Assembly (NCBI GenBank): GCA_031396695.1
Contig: JANNLG010000202.1
Location: 1-64,000, forward strand
DNA length: 64,000 bases
Reading direction: 5' to 3'
From: VGRW01 sp031396695
GTDB taxonomy: Bacteria > Myxococcota_A > UBA9160 > SZUA-336
Position numbers and translations under genes: made by a program. The notes below the pieces were generated by a model, which made no database searches, was not told the origin of the DNA, and saw only the letters and a program-made list of their open reading frames with translations. How positions within the stretch are numbered: the first letter of the stretch is position 1; each line of letters begins with the position of its first letter. Shown here piece by piece: positions 1 to 7,903 of the stretch.

Positions 1-512
1 CGCGCCTCGAGCCCGCCGTCGAGCTCGGCCTTGAGCAGCTTCCAGCTCGAGTCGCCTTCCTCGAACGACAGGTCGTCGCACACCACACCGAAGCGCTCAC
101 GCCGATCTCGCAACAGGGCCCAGAGCGCAGGCAGCTCGAGCAGCTCCTCGCGGCGCACCTCGATCAGCCGAAAACCGCTGGGCGCGAACTCGGCCAGCGC
201 GCCGCGCACGGCCGACGACTTGCCCGTGCCGCGCTCGCCGTAGAGCAGCATGTCGAGCGCGGGCTCGCCGCGCGTGAAGGCGGCCACGTTCGCGCGCAGC
301 TTCGCGAGCGAGCGCTCGACACCGAGCAGTGACGCGAGCGGGTACAGGTCGGGGTGCGCGATCGGCGCCAGCGCTCCGCCTCGCCAGCGGAAGGCCAGCG
401 CCTTCTCCGCGTCCGCGCCCGAAGCCGGCGGTTCGCCGCGCGCGAGCGCGTCCTCGAGCCGTTCGAGCACGCGCTCGATCCGCGGCAGCAGCGCGTCCCA
501 GCTGCGCGTCAC
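1..512 (-). CDS. DUF815-family AAA ATPase, 3' part cut by window edge
   Basis: About 170 N-terminal residues are visible; the C-terminus lies outside the window. A Walker A loop (GERGTGKSS, residues 92-100) sits in the hydrophobic context typical of DUF815 predicted ATPases, and a Walker B-like stretch FGVVCDDLSF follows at 141-150. The family is cytoplasmic, and its substrate and physiological role are unknown. The start is a GTG: in this frame a TGA lies about 70 bases upstream with no ATG, GTG or TTG between. It follows the SH3-domain gene by 28 bases and is probably the last gene of the minus-strand operon that begins at 4508. The family assignment is firm; the function is open. Confidence 0.8.
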   Translation of the reverse strand, partial: MTRSWDALLPRIERVLERLEDALARGEPPASGADAEKALAFRWRGGALAPIAHPDLYPLASLLGVERSLAKLRANVAAFTRGEPALDMLLYGERGTGKSSAVRGALAEFAPSGFRLIEVRREELLELPALWALLRDRRERFGVVCDDLSFEEGDSSWKLLKAELDGGLEA

Positions 513-540
513 GACGCGGCTCGCGAGCTCGACATTGCGC

Positions 541-1068
541 TCAGAGCTTGAGCCGGCTGCGCGTCCCGCCGCCGCGCGGCGCGATCAGACCGATCAAGAT
601 GCCCACCAGCACGATGCCCGCCCCGGCGGTCAGCGACTTCCAGCGCGCGGTCGCGCTCGCACGCGACGCGTCGGATTCGAGCACGCGGTTGCGCTCCTTG
701 AGCGCCGCGAGCTCCTCGAGCTGCGCGGTCTGCTCCACGAGCTTCTGGTCGAGCTCCGTGATCCGCCCCTCCGCGCTGACCAGCTTCTCGCGCACGCGTG
801 GCAGCAGCGCCGTGGCCGGCTCCTGGTTCGACACGTTGCCGTTCGGGACCCAGCCCTCGAGGTCGGCGTGACGCACGTGGATCCAGTCGCCATCGCGGCC
901 GATCGTCTGCACCACCGCTCCGGCGGGCAGGATCTTCAGGATGCGGAACTCCAGCCCGGGGCCGGACCGCAGATGCGCGCGCACCTCCCCATCGATGTAA
1001 TCCGCCGCGGCGACGTGCGCGGTGGTGACGAGGAGAAGCAGCCAACAGAGCCAGCGAGCCACGCGCAT
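541..1068 (-). CDS. SH3-domain membrane protein (TIGR04211/YgiM-like)
   Basis: A 175-residue protein with the TIGR04211 architecture. A signal peptide or N-terminal anchor (1-22) is followed by a bacterial SH3 domain (about 22-85, with RSGPG and the W-I-V core), a predicted coiled coil (about 88-140, rich in E, L, Q and R) and a C-terminal membrane helix (about 148-166, GIVLVGILIGLIAP) before a short basic tail. Such proteins are thought to present the SH3b domain and coiled coil in the periplasm, possibly towards cell wall, while anchored in the inner membrane. It lies 30 bases after the SpmAB gene and ahead of the DUF815 ATPase in one minus-strand operon. The exact role is unknown. Confidence 0.82.
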   Translation of the reverse strand: MRVARWLCWLLLLVTTAHVAAADYIDGEVRAHLRSGPGLEFRILKILPAGAVVQTIGRDGDWIHVRHADLEGWVPNGNVSNQEPATALLPRVREKLVSAEGRITELDQKLVEQTAQLEELAALKERNRVLESDASRASATARWKSLTAGAGIVLVGILIGLIAPRGGGTRSRLKL

Positions 1069-1098
1069 TCTCTACCACCTCGAGCGGGCAGGTTCCAC

Positions 1099-2418
1099 CT
1101 AGAAGAAGATTCGCGAGAAGACGAGCGCGGCGGCGATGCCCGTGAAGTCGGCCGCCAGGCACGCGAGAACGGTGTGGCGGGCCGCCCGCACACCCACGCT
1201 CCCGAAGTAAAGCGCCAGTACGTAGAAGGTCGTCTCGGTGCTCCCGTTGATGACCGAGACCAGATAGCCCACGAAGGAGTCCGGACCGTACGTCTGCATC
1301 GTTTCCGTCATCACGGCCATGCCGCCGCTCCCCGAGAGCGGGCGGATCAGCGCCATGGGTAGCGCCTCGGCGGGAAATCCGAGCGACGACGTGACGGGCG
1401 ACACGAGCTCGGTCAGTGCGCCGAGCGCGCCCGAGTAGCGGAACATGGCGACACCGACGAGGATCGCCACCAGGTACGGAATGATCATGATCGCGATCTC
1501 GAAGCCCTCGCGCGCGCCGCGGATGAAGGCGTCGTAGACGTCGATCCGGCGCGCGAAGCCGAACAGCACGATCGACGCCATCAAGAGCGGCAGGAGCCAG
1601 CTGTCGAGCGCCTGCTTGGCGACCTCGAGCAGGCTCGAATCCGGCGCGCCCGAGCCGAGCTGGCGCACGAGTGCGAAGCCGAGCAGCGCCAGGAAGCCGA
1701 GCACGAGCGCGCGCCGCAGCGGGTCGGCTCGCCGCCGCACGCTCGCGACTTGCTCCGCGGCTTCGATGCCCGCGATCGCGGCCGAAGCGACGGGAGTGGC
1801 CTCGTCCGCCAGGCTCGAAGCGGCGCGCTCCGCCGAGAACAGCGCGCGGCCTTGCAGGAGCTTTGCGACCGCCACCGCCACCACCATCGAGCAGGCCGTC
1901 GCGAGCAGGGTCGGCGCGACGATGCCGGCCGGATTCGCCGAGCCCAGGCTCGAGCGGATCGCGATCACACCGAGCGGGAGCACCGCGACCCCCGATGTGT
2001 TGATCGCCAGGAACAGCGCCATCGAGTTGGTCGCCACGCCCGGGCGCGGATTCAGCGTCTCGAGCTCGCGCATGGCCTTCAGGCCGAACGGGGTCGCCGC
2101 GTTGCCGAGCCCGAGCACGTTCGCGGACAGGTTCAGGATCATTGCGCCCATCGCCGGGTGCTCGGACGGCACGTCGGGAAACAGCCGCCGCATGACCGGC
2201 GCGAGACCGCGCGCGACCTGAGTCATGAAGCCCGCCTCGCGCAGCACGCGCATGAAGCCGAGCCAGAGCGCCATCGGCCCGATCAGGCCGAGCGCGATCA
2301 CCATGACCGCGTTCTTCGCGGCGTCGAGCGCGGCCTGGTTGGTCGCCCCCATCGTGCCCGTGAACGCCGCGACCAGGACCGCGCCGGAGACAAGCGCGAT
2401 GAAGATCGCGTTCAGCAC
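1099..2418 (-). CDS. fused SpmA-SpmB (nucleoside recognition domain) membrane protein
   Basis: A 439-residue polytopic membrane protein with two nucleoside-recognition (Gate) domains in tandem. The N-terminal half resembles SpmA (NVLGLGNAATPFGLKAM near residues 95-115); the C-terminal half resembles SpmB (PLSGSGGMAVM and INGSTETTFYVLALYFGS near the end). SpmA and SpmB are separate proteins in Bacillus spore maturation; non-sporulating Gram-negatives carry fused or paired versions of unknown transport function. I start it at a GTG whose G is the last base of the upstream TAG stop (TAGTG). The one-base overlap implies translational coupling to the aldolase/dehydrogenase gene. The reading frame stays open further upstream, but that part is antisense-like and not family sequence. 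Confidence 0.83.
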   Translation of the reverse strand: MLNAIFIALVSGAVLVAAFTGTMGATNQAALDAAKNAVMVIALGLIGPMALWLGFMRVLREAGFMTQVARGLAPVMRRLFPDVPSEHPAMGAMILNLSANVLGLGNAATPFGLKAMRELETLNPRPGVATNSMALFLAINTSGVAVLPLGVIAIRSSLGSANPAGIVAPTLLATACSMVVAVAVAKLLQGRALFSAERAASSLADEATPVASAAIAGIEAAEQVASVRRRADPLRRALVLGFLALLGFALVRQLGSGAPDSSLLEVAKQALDSWLLPLLMASIVLFGFARRIDVYDAFIRGAREGFEIAIMIIPYLVAILVGVAMFRYSGALGALTELVSPVTSSLGFPAEALPMALIRPLSGSGGMAVMTETMQTYGPDSFVGYLVSVINGSTETTFYVLALYFGSVGVRAARHTVLACLAADFTGIAAALVFSRIFF

Positions 2419-4508
2419 TAGCGGGGAAAGGCGTCCGGCAGCCCGCCGTCGACCGGCAGCACCGCGCCGGTGGTGGGCGTGTCCTGGCAGGCGAAGAAGA
2501 CCACGGCGCGCCCGACATGCTCCGGTGTCACGCGCGACTTGAGCAGGTTGCGATTGCGGTAGAACTCTTCGAGGTCCTGGTTCGCGATGCCGCGCGCGGC
2601 CGCGCGGCCCGGGCCGACCTCCTGCCACAGCCCCGACGGATTCTCGGCTCCGCCGAAGACCGCGTCCGCGTTGACCAGATTGACGCGCACGCCGAGCGCC
2701 GCGCCCTCGAGCGCGGCCACGCGGCCGAGCTGGTGCGCGCCGGCCTTGGTCGCGCTGTAGGCTCCGAACTCCGCGCCGGGCGCGAACACGTTCTTGGTCG
2801 AGACCAGCACGATGCTCCCGCCGGTCGCCTGCCGTCGCATCTGGTAGAGCGACTCGCGCAGCGTCAGGAACGCGCCCTTCAAGTTGACGTCGGACGCGGC
2901 CTCGAAATCCTCGAGCTCGAGATCCGCGAGCGCGCCCACGCGCGCGACACCCGCGTTCACGACCACGATGTCGACGCCGCCGAACAGCTCCGCCGCGCGC
3001 AGGAATGCGTCGCGCACGTCGCCCTCGTCGGTGACGTCGCCGAGCACGGCTTCGCAGCGATCGCCGCCGAGCCGCGCGCGCACCGCGTCGAGGCGCGCCT
3101 CGTCCTTGTCGAACAGCACGACGATCGCGCCCGCTCGCAGAAGCTCTCGCGCGACGCCCTCGCCGATCGCGCCCGCGCCGCCGGTGACGAGCGCGATCTG
3201 ACCCTGCAGCGGCGGCGCAACGCTACGCCCGAGTTTCGCCTGCTCGAGGCTCCAGTACTCCATGTCGAAGAGATCGCCCTCCGAGAGCCCCTCGTACTGA
3301 CCGATCGAGCTCGCCCAGATCTTCGTGCGCACCGTGTGCACCGCGATGTCGGCGGCGATGCGCGCCGCTGCGCGCGTATCTCCCACGGCGACCAGACCGA
3401 TGCCCGGCAGCACGAGTACGCGCGGCGTCGGATCGAGCATCGTGCGCTTCACGGACTTCGCGGCGACGTTGCGGTCGAAGTACTTGGCGTAGGCGATCCG
3501 ATAGGCGTCGATCTCCTCGCGCAGCCGCGTCGAGAGCGCCTCGAGATTTCCGTACGGCGGGCGCTCCAGGAACAGATAGGGACCCTTGGTGCGGATCACG
3601 TGATCGGGCGTGATCGGCGCACTGGCCGCGAGGGACGGACCCTGATCGGCGGCCGCGAAGTGCAGGATCTCGTCCGAGCTTCTGTGCTCGAGCACGAAGC
3701 GGTGGAACGGCCGGTCGAGATCGCCGGTGCGCAGGGCCAGCGCGCCGCGCACGACCGAGGCGATCTCCTTCCACTCGCGCATCGCCACGACCGGTCGCGC
3801 ATCGAGCGGGCGCCGCCCCTCCATCTGCGTCTCGAAGTACGCGTGCGCGCGGCCGACCAGCTCGATGTGGCGCGTGTAGCTCGTCTTGGCATCGTCGCCG
3901 AACGTGACCAGCCCGTGCTTCTCGAGCACGAGTCCCTCCACGCTCGGATCCTTCTCGAAAACCTCGGCCGCGCGCTTGGCCAGCGCGAAGCCCGGCATCG
4001 TGTACGGAACCCAGCCGACGCGGTTCCCGAACAGCGCGCGCACGCGCCGCTCGCCGTCGGGTTGGTTCGTGAGCGCGAGGATCGCGTCCGCGTGGGAGTG
4101 GTCGACGAACGCCGCGGGCAAGAAGGCATGCAGCAGCGTCTCGATGCTCGGCGTCGGCGCCGACGGATCGACCAGCGCGCGGCGCTGCTCCGCGACCATG
4201 TCCTCGTCCGAGAGCGCGTCGAGCGCACGCAGTGCGCGCAGCGGTGCGAGCAGCACGGCCGGCAAACCGGCGGGCTCGACCGCGGACAGATCCGAGCCGG
4301 AGCCCTTCACGTGCAGCACATCCACATCGCGCCCGAACAGATCGCGCGCGCGCGTCTTGATCGAGGTGTTGCCGCCGCCGTGCAGCACCAGGTCGGGCTC
4401 GGCGCCAATCAGCCTCGAGGTGTAGACGCGCTCGCCGAGAGCTGCGCCGGCCGCGGAGTAGCGCTCCCGGAACTGCGCCGCCTCCGCGTCACTCCAGCGG
4501 CTCTCCAT
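2418..4508 (-). CDS. bifunctional class II aldolase / short-chain dehydrogenase (RhaD-ADH type)
   Basis: A 696-residue fusion like the bifunctional rhamnulose-1-phosphate aldolase/alcohol dehydrogenase family. Residues 1-400 form a class II aldolase/adducin domain: HGGGNTSIK (43-51), zinc-ligand region HSHADA (137-142) and EKHG (196-199). Residues 435-696 form an SDR: Rossmann loop TGGAGAIG (442-449), NAG (518-520) and catalytic YSATK (584-588). In known members the aldolase splits a deoxyketose phosphate to DHAP and lactaldehyde, and the dehydrogenase oxidises or reduces the aldehyde. No sugar kinase, isomerase or transporter is nearby, so the natural substrate is not evident. A TAGGTT hexamer lies 8 bases before the ATG with no Shine-Dalgarno, suggesting a leaderless message. 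First gene of a four-gene operon. Confidence 0.87.
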   Translation of the reverse strand: MESRWSDAEAAQFRERYSAAGAALGERVYTSRLIGAEPDLVLHGGGNTSIKTRARDLFGRDVDVLHVKGSGSDLSAVEPAGLPAVLLAPLRALRALDALSDEDMVAEQRRALVDPSAPTPSIETLLHAFLPAAFVDHSHADAILALTNQPDGERRVRALFGNRVGWVPYTMPGFALAKRAAEVFEKDPSVEGLVLEKHGLVTFGDDAKTSYTRHIELVGRAHAYFETQMEGRRPLDARPVVAMREWKEIASVVRGALALRTGDLDRPFHRFVLEHRSSDEILHFAAADQGPSLAASAPITPDHVIRTKGPYLFLERPPYGNLEALSTRLREEIDAYRIAYAKYFDRNVAAKSVKRTMLDPTPRVLVLPGIGLVAVGDTRAAARIAADIAVHTVRTKIWASSIGQYEGLSEGDLFDMEYWSLEQAKLGRSVAPPLQGQIALVTGGAGAIGEGVARELLRAGAIVVLFDKDEARLDAVRARLGGDRCEAVLGDVTDEGDVRDAFLRAAELFGGVDIVVVNAGVARVGALADLELEDFEAASDVNLKGAFLTLRESLYQMRRQATGGSIVLVSTKNVFAPGAEFGAYSATKAGAHQLGRVAALEGAALGVRVNLVNADAVFGGAENPSGLWQEVGPGRAAARGIANQDLEEFYRNRNLLKSRVTPEHVGRAVVFFACQDTPTTGAVLPVDGGLPDAFPR

Positions 4509-4516
4509 CGTTCGAC

Positions 4517-4522
4517 AACCTA
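4517..4522 (-). promoter_or_regulatory. candidate -10 element, TAGGTT, 8 bases before ATG
   Basis: The hexamer reads TAGGTT on the minus strand and ends 8 bases before the ATG at 4508. There is no purine-rich Shine-Dalgarno between them. The spacing puts the transcription start at or next to the ATG. Part of the window-wide pattern described in the findings. Confidence 0.5.
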
Positions 4523-4667
4523 GCAGAGGGATCTTCGCTTGCCCCCGATCGACGCTTGCTCGCCGCCGGGTCGACCGATACCCTGCGACGGTCGGAACCG
4601 GGCCCGCTCTGCCAAGGGCGATTGGTCCGGCCTGGTCGAACCCGTCGATGAGCGGACGGTGACCGGG

Positions 4668-4886
4668 GCGGGAGCTGGGTCCCGCGCCACGTTCACGCGC
4701 TGAGTGAGGAGGTGGTCCAAAAGTGTTTCAATCAAGCACAGTGACGGCAGAGGTGGTTTCCATCTAGGTACGCCTAGAGAACCTGGTGGCGGACCTGGCA
4801 TGGCCCAGGAACCACCCGAACCCCGAGGGTCCGCTTGGTCACTGAGCGGGCTTCCGCAATGCGGACGCAGCACCTTCGGGGTTTTT
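4668..4886 (+). ncRNA. candidate structured RNA or leader, family not recognised
   Basis: The gap 4509-4928 has no convincing ORF but contains several perfect or near-perfect inverted repeats: GCGGGA/TCCCGC (4668-4673 with 4680-4685), GGTGGTTTCC/GGAACCACC (4752-4761 with 4808-4816), TCTAGG-TACG-CCTAGA (4763-4778), GTCCGC/GCGGAC (4829-4834 with 4861-4866) and AACCCCGA/TCGGGGTT (4819-4826 with 4876-4883) followed by a T-run. A possible long-range pairing links CGCTGAGTGA near 4699 with TCACTGAGCG near 4840 (one mismatch). I checked by eye for SRP RNA, tmRNA, RNase P and common riboswitch cores and saw none. It could be a small RNA or a 5' leader of the gene at 4929. Confidence 0.35.
4819..4886 (+). 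terminator. large hairpin followed by five T
   Basis: An 8-bp perfect stem (AACCCCGA at 4819-4826 with TCGGGGTT at 4876-4883) runs into TTTTT (4882-4886). A second stem, GTCCGC/GCGGAC, is nested inside. The enclosed loop is long for a simple intrinsic terminator, so a structured or attenuator-like element is equally possible. It is the only hairpin with a T-run that I noticed in this GC-rich window, and it precedes the GTG at 4929 by 42 bases. Confidence 0.45.
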
Positions 4887-4928
4887 CTCGCCCATTCATC
4901 CGGATTCGAGACGACGGGAGCAGCGCCA

Positions 4929-6167
4929 GTGGAATTCGAGACACGCTGCCGTAGTCTGCTTCCGCACCTCGCGCGCGAGGCTCACGGCGTTCGCTTTCAC
5001 GTCGCGGCCGCGGACGCTCCGGCGGTGCTGTCGTCGTGGACCTCGGCGCACCTGGCGCTGGCGCTGCGCAAGCTCGCTCCGGAGCTCGCGCTCGCGGAGC
5101 TGCGCAGCCTGTACGCGGCCTGCCAGCGCGACAACGGTCTGCTCGCCTCGGAGCGCGTCGCCGGCGAACGCGAGCGCGCCGCTCGCACGAAGGCCGTCGG
5201 CCCGATCTTCGGCGAGGACGAGCGCTCGCTCTTGATCGCACCGCCGGTCGCCGCGTTCGCCGTCGCACGGATGGCGCTCGCCGACGGTGTCGGGGCTCGC
5301 GATCTGCTCGAGTGCGCCACGCGCGAGCTCGACGCGATCTGGGGCGAGCGGCTGCCGCCCGACACGCCGCTGCCCGTGATCCTGCACCCGCTCGAATCCG
5401 GCGTGCCGCGCTCGGCGCTGTTCGACGCGCTGGTCGACTCCGAGGACGACGACGAGTGGCGCGACGACAGTGCGACGCTGTTCCGCTCGGCGGCCGCCTG
5501 CCAGCTCGATCCGGAGCGCGCGCTGCGCGCCGGCCACCCGTTCGTGATCGAGGATCCCGTGTTCTGCGGCTGGCTGCTGCTCGCGCTGGAGGAATGCGCG
5601 CTCGCCTGGGAGAAGCTCGGCGACACGACGGTGTGTCGGAAGTTGCGCATCCGCTCGAGCATGATCGCCGACGGCATCGCCTCTCGGCTGTGGTGGGAGG
5701 AGCAGGAGATCTTCGCGGGCTGGAACCGCGGCCGGCAGAGCGCGCTGCGCGCGGTCACCGCTGGCGGACTCGTGCCCGCGGCTGCGCGCGCGCTGATCGA
5801 GGAGTCGACACCGAAGCGCGTCGTCGAGCGCCACCTGCGGCCCGCTTCGTCGGCGCTGTGGAGCTCGCGCGGCATCTCGTTCACGCCGCCCCATCGATCG
5901 GAGCGCGACGAGTTCGACGGGCGCGGAGCGCGGCCCGACGCCGCTTCGCCGATCGCGCATTTCTGGGCGCACTTCGTCCTGCTGCGCGCCGACCGGCCCG
6001 CCGACGCGCGCGTCGCGCGCAAGCAGCTCGAAGAGCTCGCGCTCGCGCGCGGCTTCCTGGACACGTACGAGGTCACGCCCGACGAGCCGGAGAGCGCGGC
6101 CGCCGACGTCTCCGCCTGGCCGATGCTCGCGCTCGAAATGCACGAGCGGGAGCGCTCGCTGCTGTAG
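4929..6167 (+). CDS. glycoside-hydrolase-like (alpha/alpha)6-barrel protein (MGH1-like)
   Basis: A 412-residue protein resembling the helical toroid of mannosylglycerate-hydrolase/amylo-glucosidase-like enzymes. Repeated helical pairs carry conserved aromatic and acidic patches (FCGWLLLALEECALAWEKL, SRLWWEEQEIFAGW) and a C-terminal F-x-G-x-G-x-RPDA...HFWAHFVLL segment typical of this fold. I see no signal peptide, and the usual catalytic carboxylates could not be placed by eye. The reading frame extends upstream to 4704, but that part covers the hairpin region, so the GTG at 4929 (GGGAG about 12 bases upstream) is preferred. The methyltransferase follows 16 bases downstream. It probably acts on an oligosaccharide or glycoside in the cytoplasm; substrate unknown. 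Confidence 0.6.
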   Translation: MEFETRCRSLLPHLAREAHGVRFHVAAADAPAVLSSWTSAHLALALRKLAPELALAELRSLYAACQRDNGLLASERVAGERERAARTKAVGPIFGEDERSLLIAPPVAAFAVARMALADGVGARDLLECATRELDAIWGERLPPDTPLPVILHPLESGVPRSALFDALVDSEDDDEWRDDSATLFRSAAACQLDPERALRAGHPFVIEDPVFCGWLLLALEECALAWEKLGDTTVCRKLRIRSSMIADGIASRLWWEEQEIFAGWNRGRQSALRAVTAGGLVPAAARALIEESTPKRVVERHLRPASSALWSSRGISFTPPHRSERDEFDGRGARPDAASPIAHFWAHFVLLRADRPADARVARKQLEELALARGFLDTYEVTPDEPESAAADVSAWPMLALEMHERERSLL

Positions 6168-6183
6168 ACTCGGCCTCGACATC

Positions 6184-6798
6184 ATGGGTCTCTACCAGCG
6201 CTACGTCTTCCCGCACGTGCTCGACTTCGCGATGCGCGCCATGAACCCGCTGCGCGCGGACGTGCTCGCACCGGCCAGCGGCGACGTGCTCGAGATCGGC
6301 TTCGGGACGGGCCTGAACCTGCGCCACTACCCGGCGACCGTTCGGCGCGTGTTCGCGGTCGATCCGATGCGCGCGCTCGAGCCGCGCGTCGCCGAGCGGA
6401 TCGCCGCCGTCGAATTCCCCGTCGAACGCCACCAGCTCAGAGCCGACGGCCGGCTGCCGTTCGACGCCGCGCGCTTCGATTGCGCCGCCATGACCTGGAC
6501 GCTGTGCACGATTCCCGATCCGATCGCCGCGCTGCGCGAGCTGCGCCGCGTGCTGAAGCCGGGCGCGGCGCTGCTCTTCATCGAGCACGGCCGCAGCGAC
6601 GACCCGCGCGTCGCGCGTTTCCAAGACCGCTGGAACCCGATCCAGAACGTGATCGGCGCCGGCTGCAACGTGAATCGCAAGATCGACGCGCTGATGCGCG
6701 AGGCCGGTTTCGAGTTCGAGAGGCTCGAGCGCTTCAAGGCCGACGGACCGCGCTTCCTCGCCGAGATGTACCGCGGCGTCGCGCGAGGTGCCGCTTGA
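6184..6798 (+). CDS. class I SAM-dependent methyltransferase
   Basis: A 204-residue Methyltransf_11-type protein. SAM motif I is EIGFGTGLN (residues 37-45), with an acidic residue at the end of strand 2 (AVDPM). Motif II lies around the T-W-T-L-C-T-I-P segment and motif III around R-V-L-K-P-G. An aromatic N-terminus (YQRYVFPHVLDFAM) resembles small lipid or phospholipid N-methyltransferase-like enzymes. The substrate cannot be read from the sequence. It lies 16 bases after the glycosidase-like gene and overlaps the next gene by four bases, so it is probably cotranscribed and coupled with the hydrolase. Confidence 0.85.
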   Translation: MGLYQRYVFPHVLDFAMRAMNPLRADVLAPASGDVLEIGFGTGLNLRHYPATVRRVFAVDPMRALEPRVAERIAAVEFPVERHQLRADGRLPFDAARFDCAAMTWTLCTIPDPIAALRELRRVLKPGAALLFIEHGRSDDPRVARFQDRWNPIQNVIGAGCNVNRKIDALMREAGFEFERLERFKADGPRFLAEMYRGVARGAA

Positions 6799-7853
6799 TA
6801 GCGACGACCATCACCGAGCATGTCGCGGTCACGCCGCGCCACACGACCTTCTACCTGGCGGCAGGACCGGCCGACGGACCTCTGATCGTCTTCGTGCACG
6901 GCTGGCCGGAGCTGTCGTGGAGCTGGCGGCACCAGCTGCCCGTCCTGGCGGGCCTCGGGTTTCGCGCCATCGCCCCCGACATGCGCGGCTACGGCCGCTC
7001 CTCGGTTCCCGATTCGCACGCGGCCTACGCGCAGGAACAGATCGTCCAGGACATGCTCGAGCTTCTGGAGTCGCTCGGCCGCGAGCAGGCCATCTGGGTC
7101 GGCCACGACTGGGGAAGCCCGGTGGTGTGGAACATCGCGGCGCATCACCCGGAGCGCTCGATCGCGGTCGCAAGCCTCTGCGTGCCCTATGCGACCATCG
7201 AGTTTGGACTCGACGCGGTCATCCCGCTGGTCGACCGCGACATCTATCCGGAAGACGAGTTTCCGTACGGGCAGTGGGACTACATGAAGTTCTACGAGCA
7301 GAACTTCGCCAGCGCGACGCGGGCGTTCGCCGCCAATCCCGCGAACACCGTGAAGCTGTTGTTTCGCAAGGGCGATCCGGCCGGCAAGCGGGAGCCCGCC
7401 TTCACGGCCCGGGTTCGCAAGACAGGCGGCTGGTTCGGCGAGGACGCGGCGGCGCCCGACGTTCCGATGGATCCCGATCTGCTCTCGCTCGAGGATCTGC
7501 ACGCGTACGCGTCGGCGCTGGAGCGGAACGGCTTCTTCGGCCCCGACAGCTGGTACATGAACCACGCCGCCAACGCGGCTTACTCGACGCGCCGGAAGAA
7601 CGGCGGCTTTCTCGACCTGCCCGTTCTCTTCCTCGCGGGCGAGTACGACTACGTCGCCGAGGCCGTTGCGTCGCGGTTCGCCGACCCGATGAAACGGCTG
7701 TGTCGGAATCTCACGCTGCAGATCGTGCAGTCCGGCCACTGGATGGCGCAGGAGAAGCCGATCGACGTGAACGCCGCGCTGGTCCGCTGGCTGGCCACGA
7801 AGGTTCCGAGTGCGTGGCCGCCGACGGTTGCTTCTGCGCAGCGCTCGGCGTAG
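6795..7853 (+). CDS. alpha/beta hydrolase, epoxide-hydrolase-like
   Basis: A 352-residue alpha/beta-hydrolase. The oxyanion motif HGWPE (35-39) and the nucleophile elbow GHDWGS with Asp105 are those of soluble epoxide hydrolases and haloalkane dehalogenase relatives. A late acid strand (GEYDYVA) and His315 in SGHWMAQE complete the triad. Epoxide hydrolases open epoxides to diols through an alkyl-enzyme ester. I start it at TTG 6795, which overlaps the preceding TGA in TTGA; the frame is open further upstream only over the methyltransferase gene. The lid sequence is atypical, so the substrate may differ. The IclR regulator immediately downstream could control this gene. Confidence 0.83.
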   Translation: MIATTITEHVAVTPRHTTFYLAAGPADGPLIVFVHGWPELSWSWRHQLPVLAGLGFRAIAPDMRGYGRSSVPDSHAAYAQEQIVQDMLELLESLGREQAIWVGHDWGSPVVWNIAAHHPERSIAVASLCVPYATIEFGLDAVIPLVDRDIYPEDEFPYGQWDYMKFYEQNFASATRAFAANPANTVKLLFRKGDPAGKREPAFTARVRKTGGWFGEDAAAPDVPMDPDLLSLEDLHAYASALERNGFFGPDSWYMNHAANAAYSTRRKNGGFLDLPVLFLAGEYDYVAEAVASRFADPMKRLCRNLTLQIVQSGHWMAQEKPIDVNAALVRWLATKVPSAWPPTVASAQRSA

Positions 7854-7878
7854 GCTCCGTTCCAGATCCAGATACGGT

Positions 7879-7895
7879 GTTCTGAATAGTGGAAC
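7879..7895 (+). promoter_or_regulatory. imperfect palindrome GTTC-N9-GAAC, candidate IclR operator
   Basis: GTTC (7879-7882) and GAAC (7892-7895) flank nine bases directly upstream of the IclR-family ATG at 7904. IclR-family proteins commonly bind short TTC/GAA palindromes and repress their own gene. A further GTTCCAG copy begins at 7859. No experimental support; position and symmetry are the only evidence. Confidence 0.35.
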
Positions 7896-7903
7896 GATCC
7901 TCC

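Noticed and set aside
509..2518. Minus-strand open frame of 669 codons
   Set aside because: A different frame over the SpmAB and SH3 genes, rich in Arg/Gly/Ala, no recognisable domain.
4520..4873. 117-codon minus-strand frame through the structured gap
   Set aside because: No family, no ribosome site, Pro/Arg-rich; the inverted repeats explain the region better.
4668..4886. SRP RNA, tmRNA, RNase P RNA or a known riboswitch
   Set aside because: None of the invariant cores (for example GGAAGGAAGCAG-like SRP tip, GAGGAAAGTCC of RNase P, tmRNA ends) is present on either strand.
6165..6170. TAGACT before the methyltransferase as a leaderless -10
   Set aside because: It is 13 bases from the ATG and its TAG is the preceding stop codon, so the resemblance is probably incidental. 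The same applies to 40650, where TAG is a stop and the ATG is over 30 bases away.
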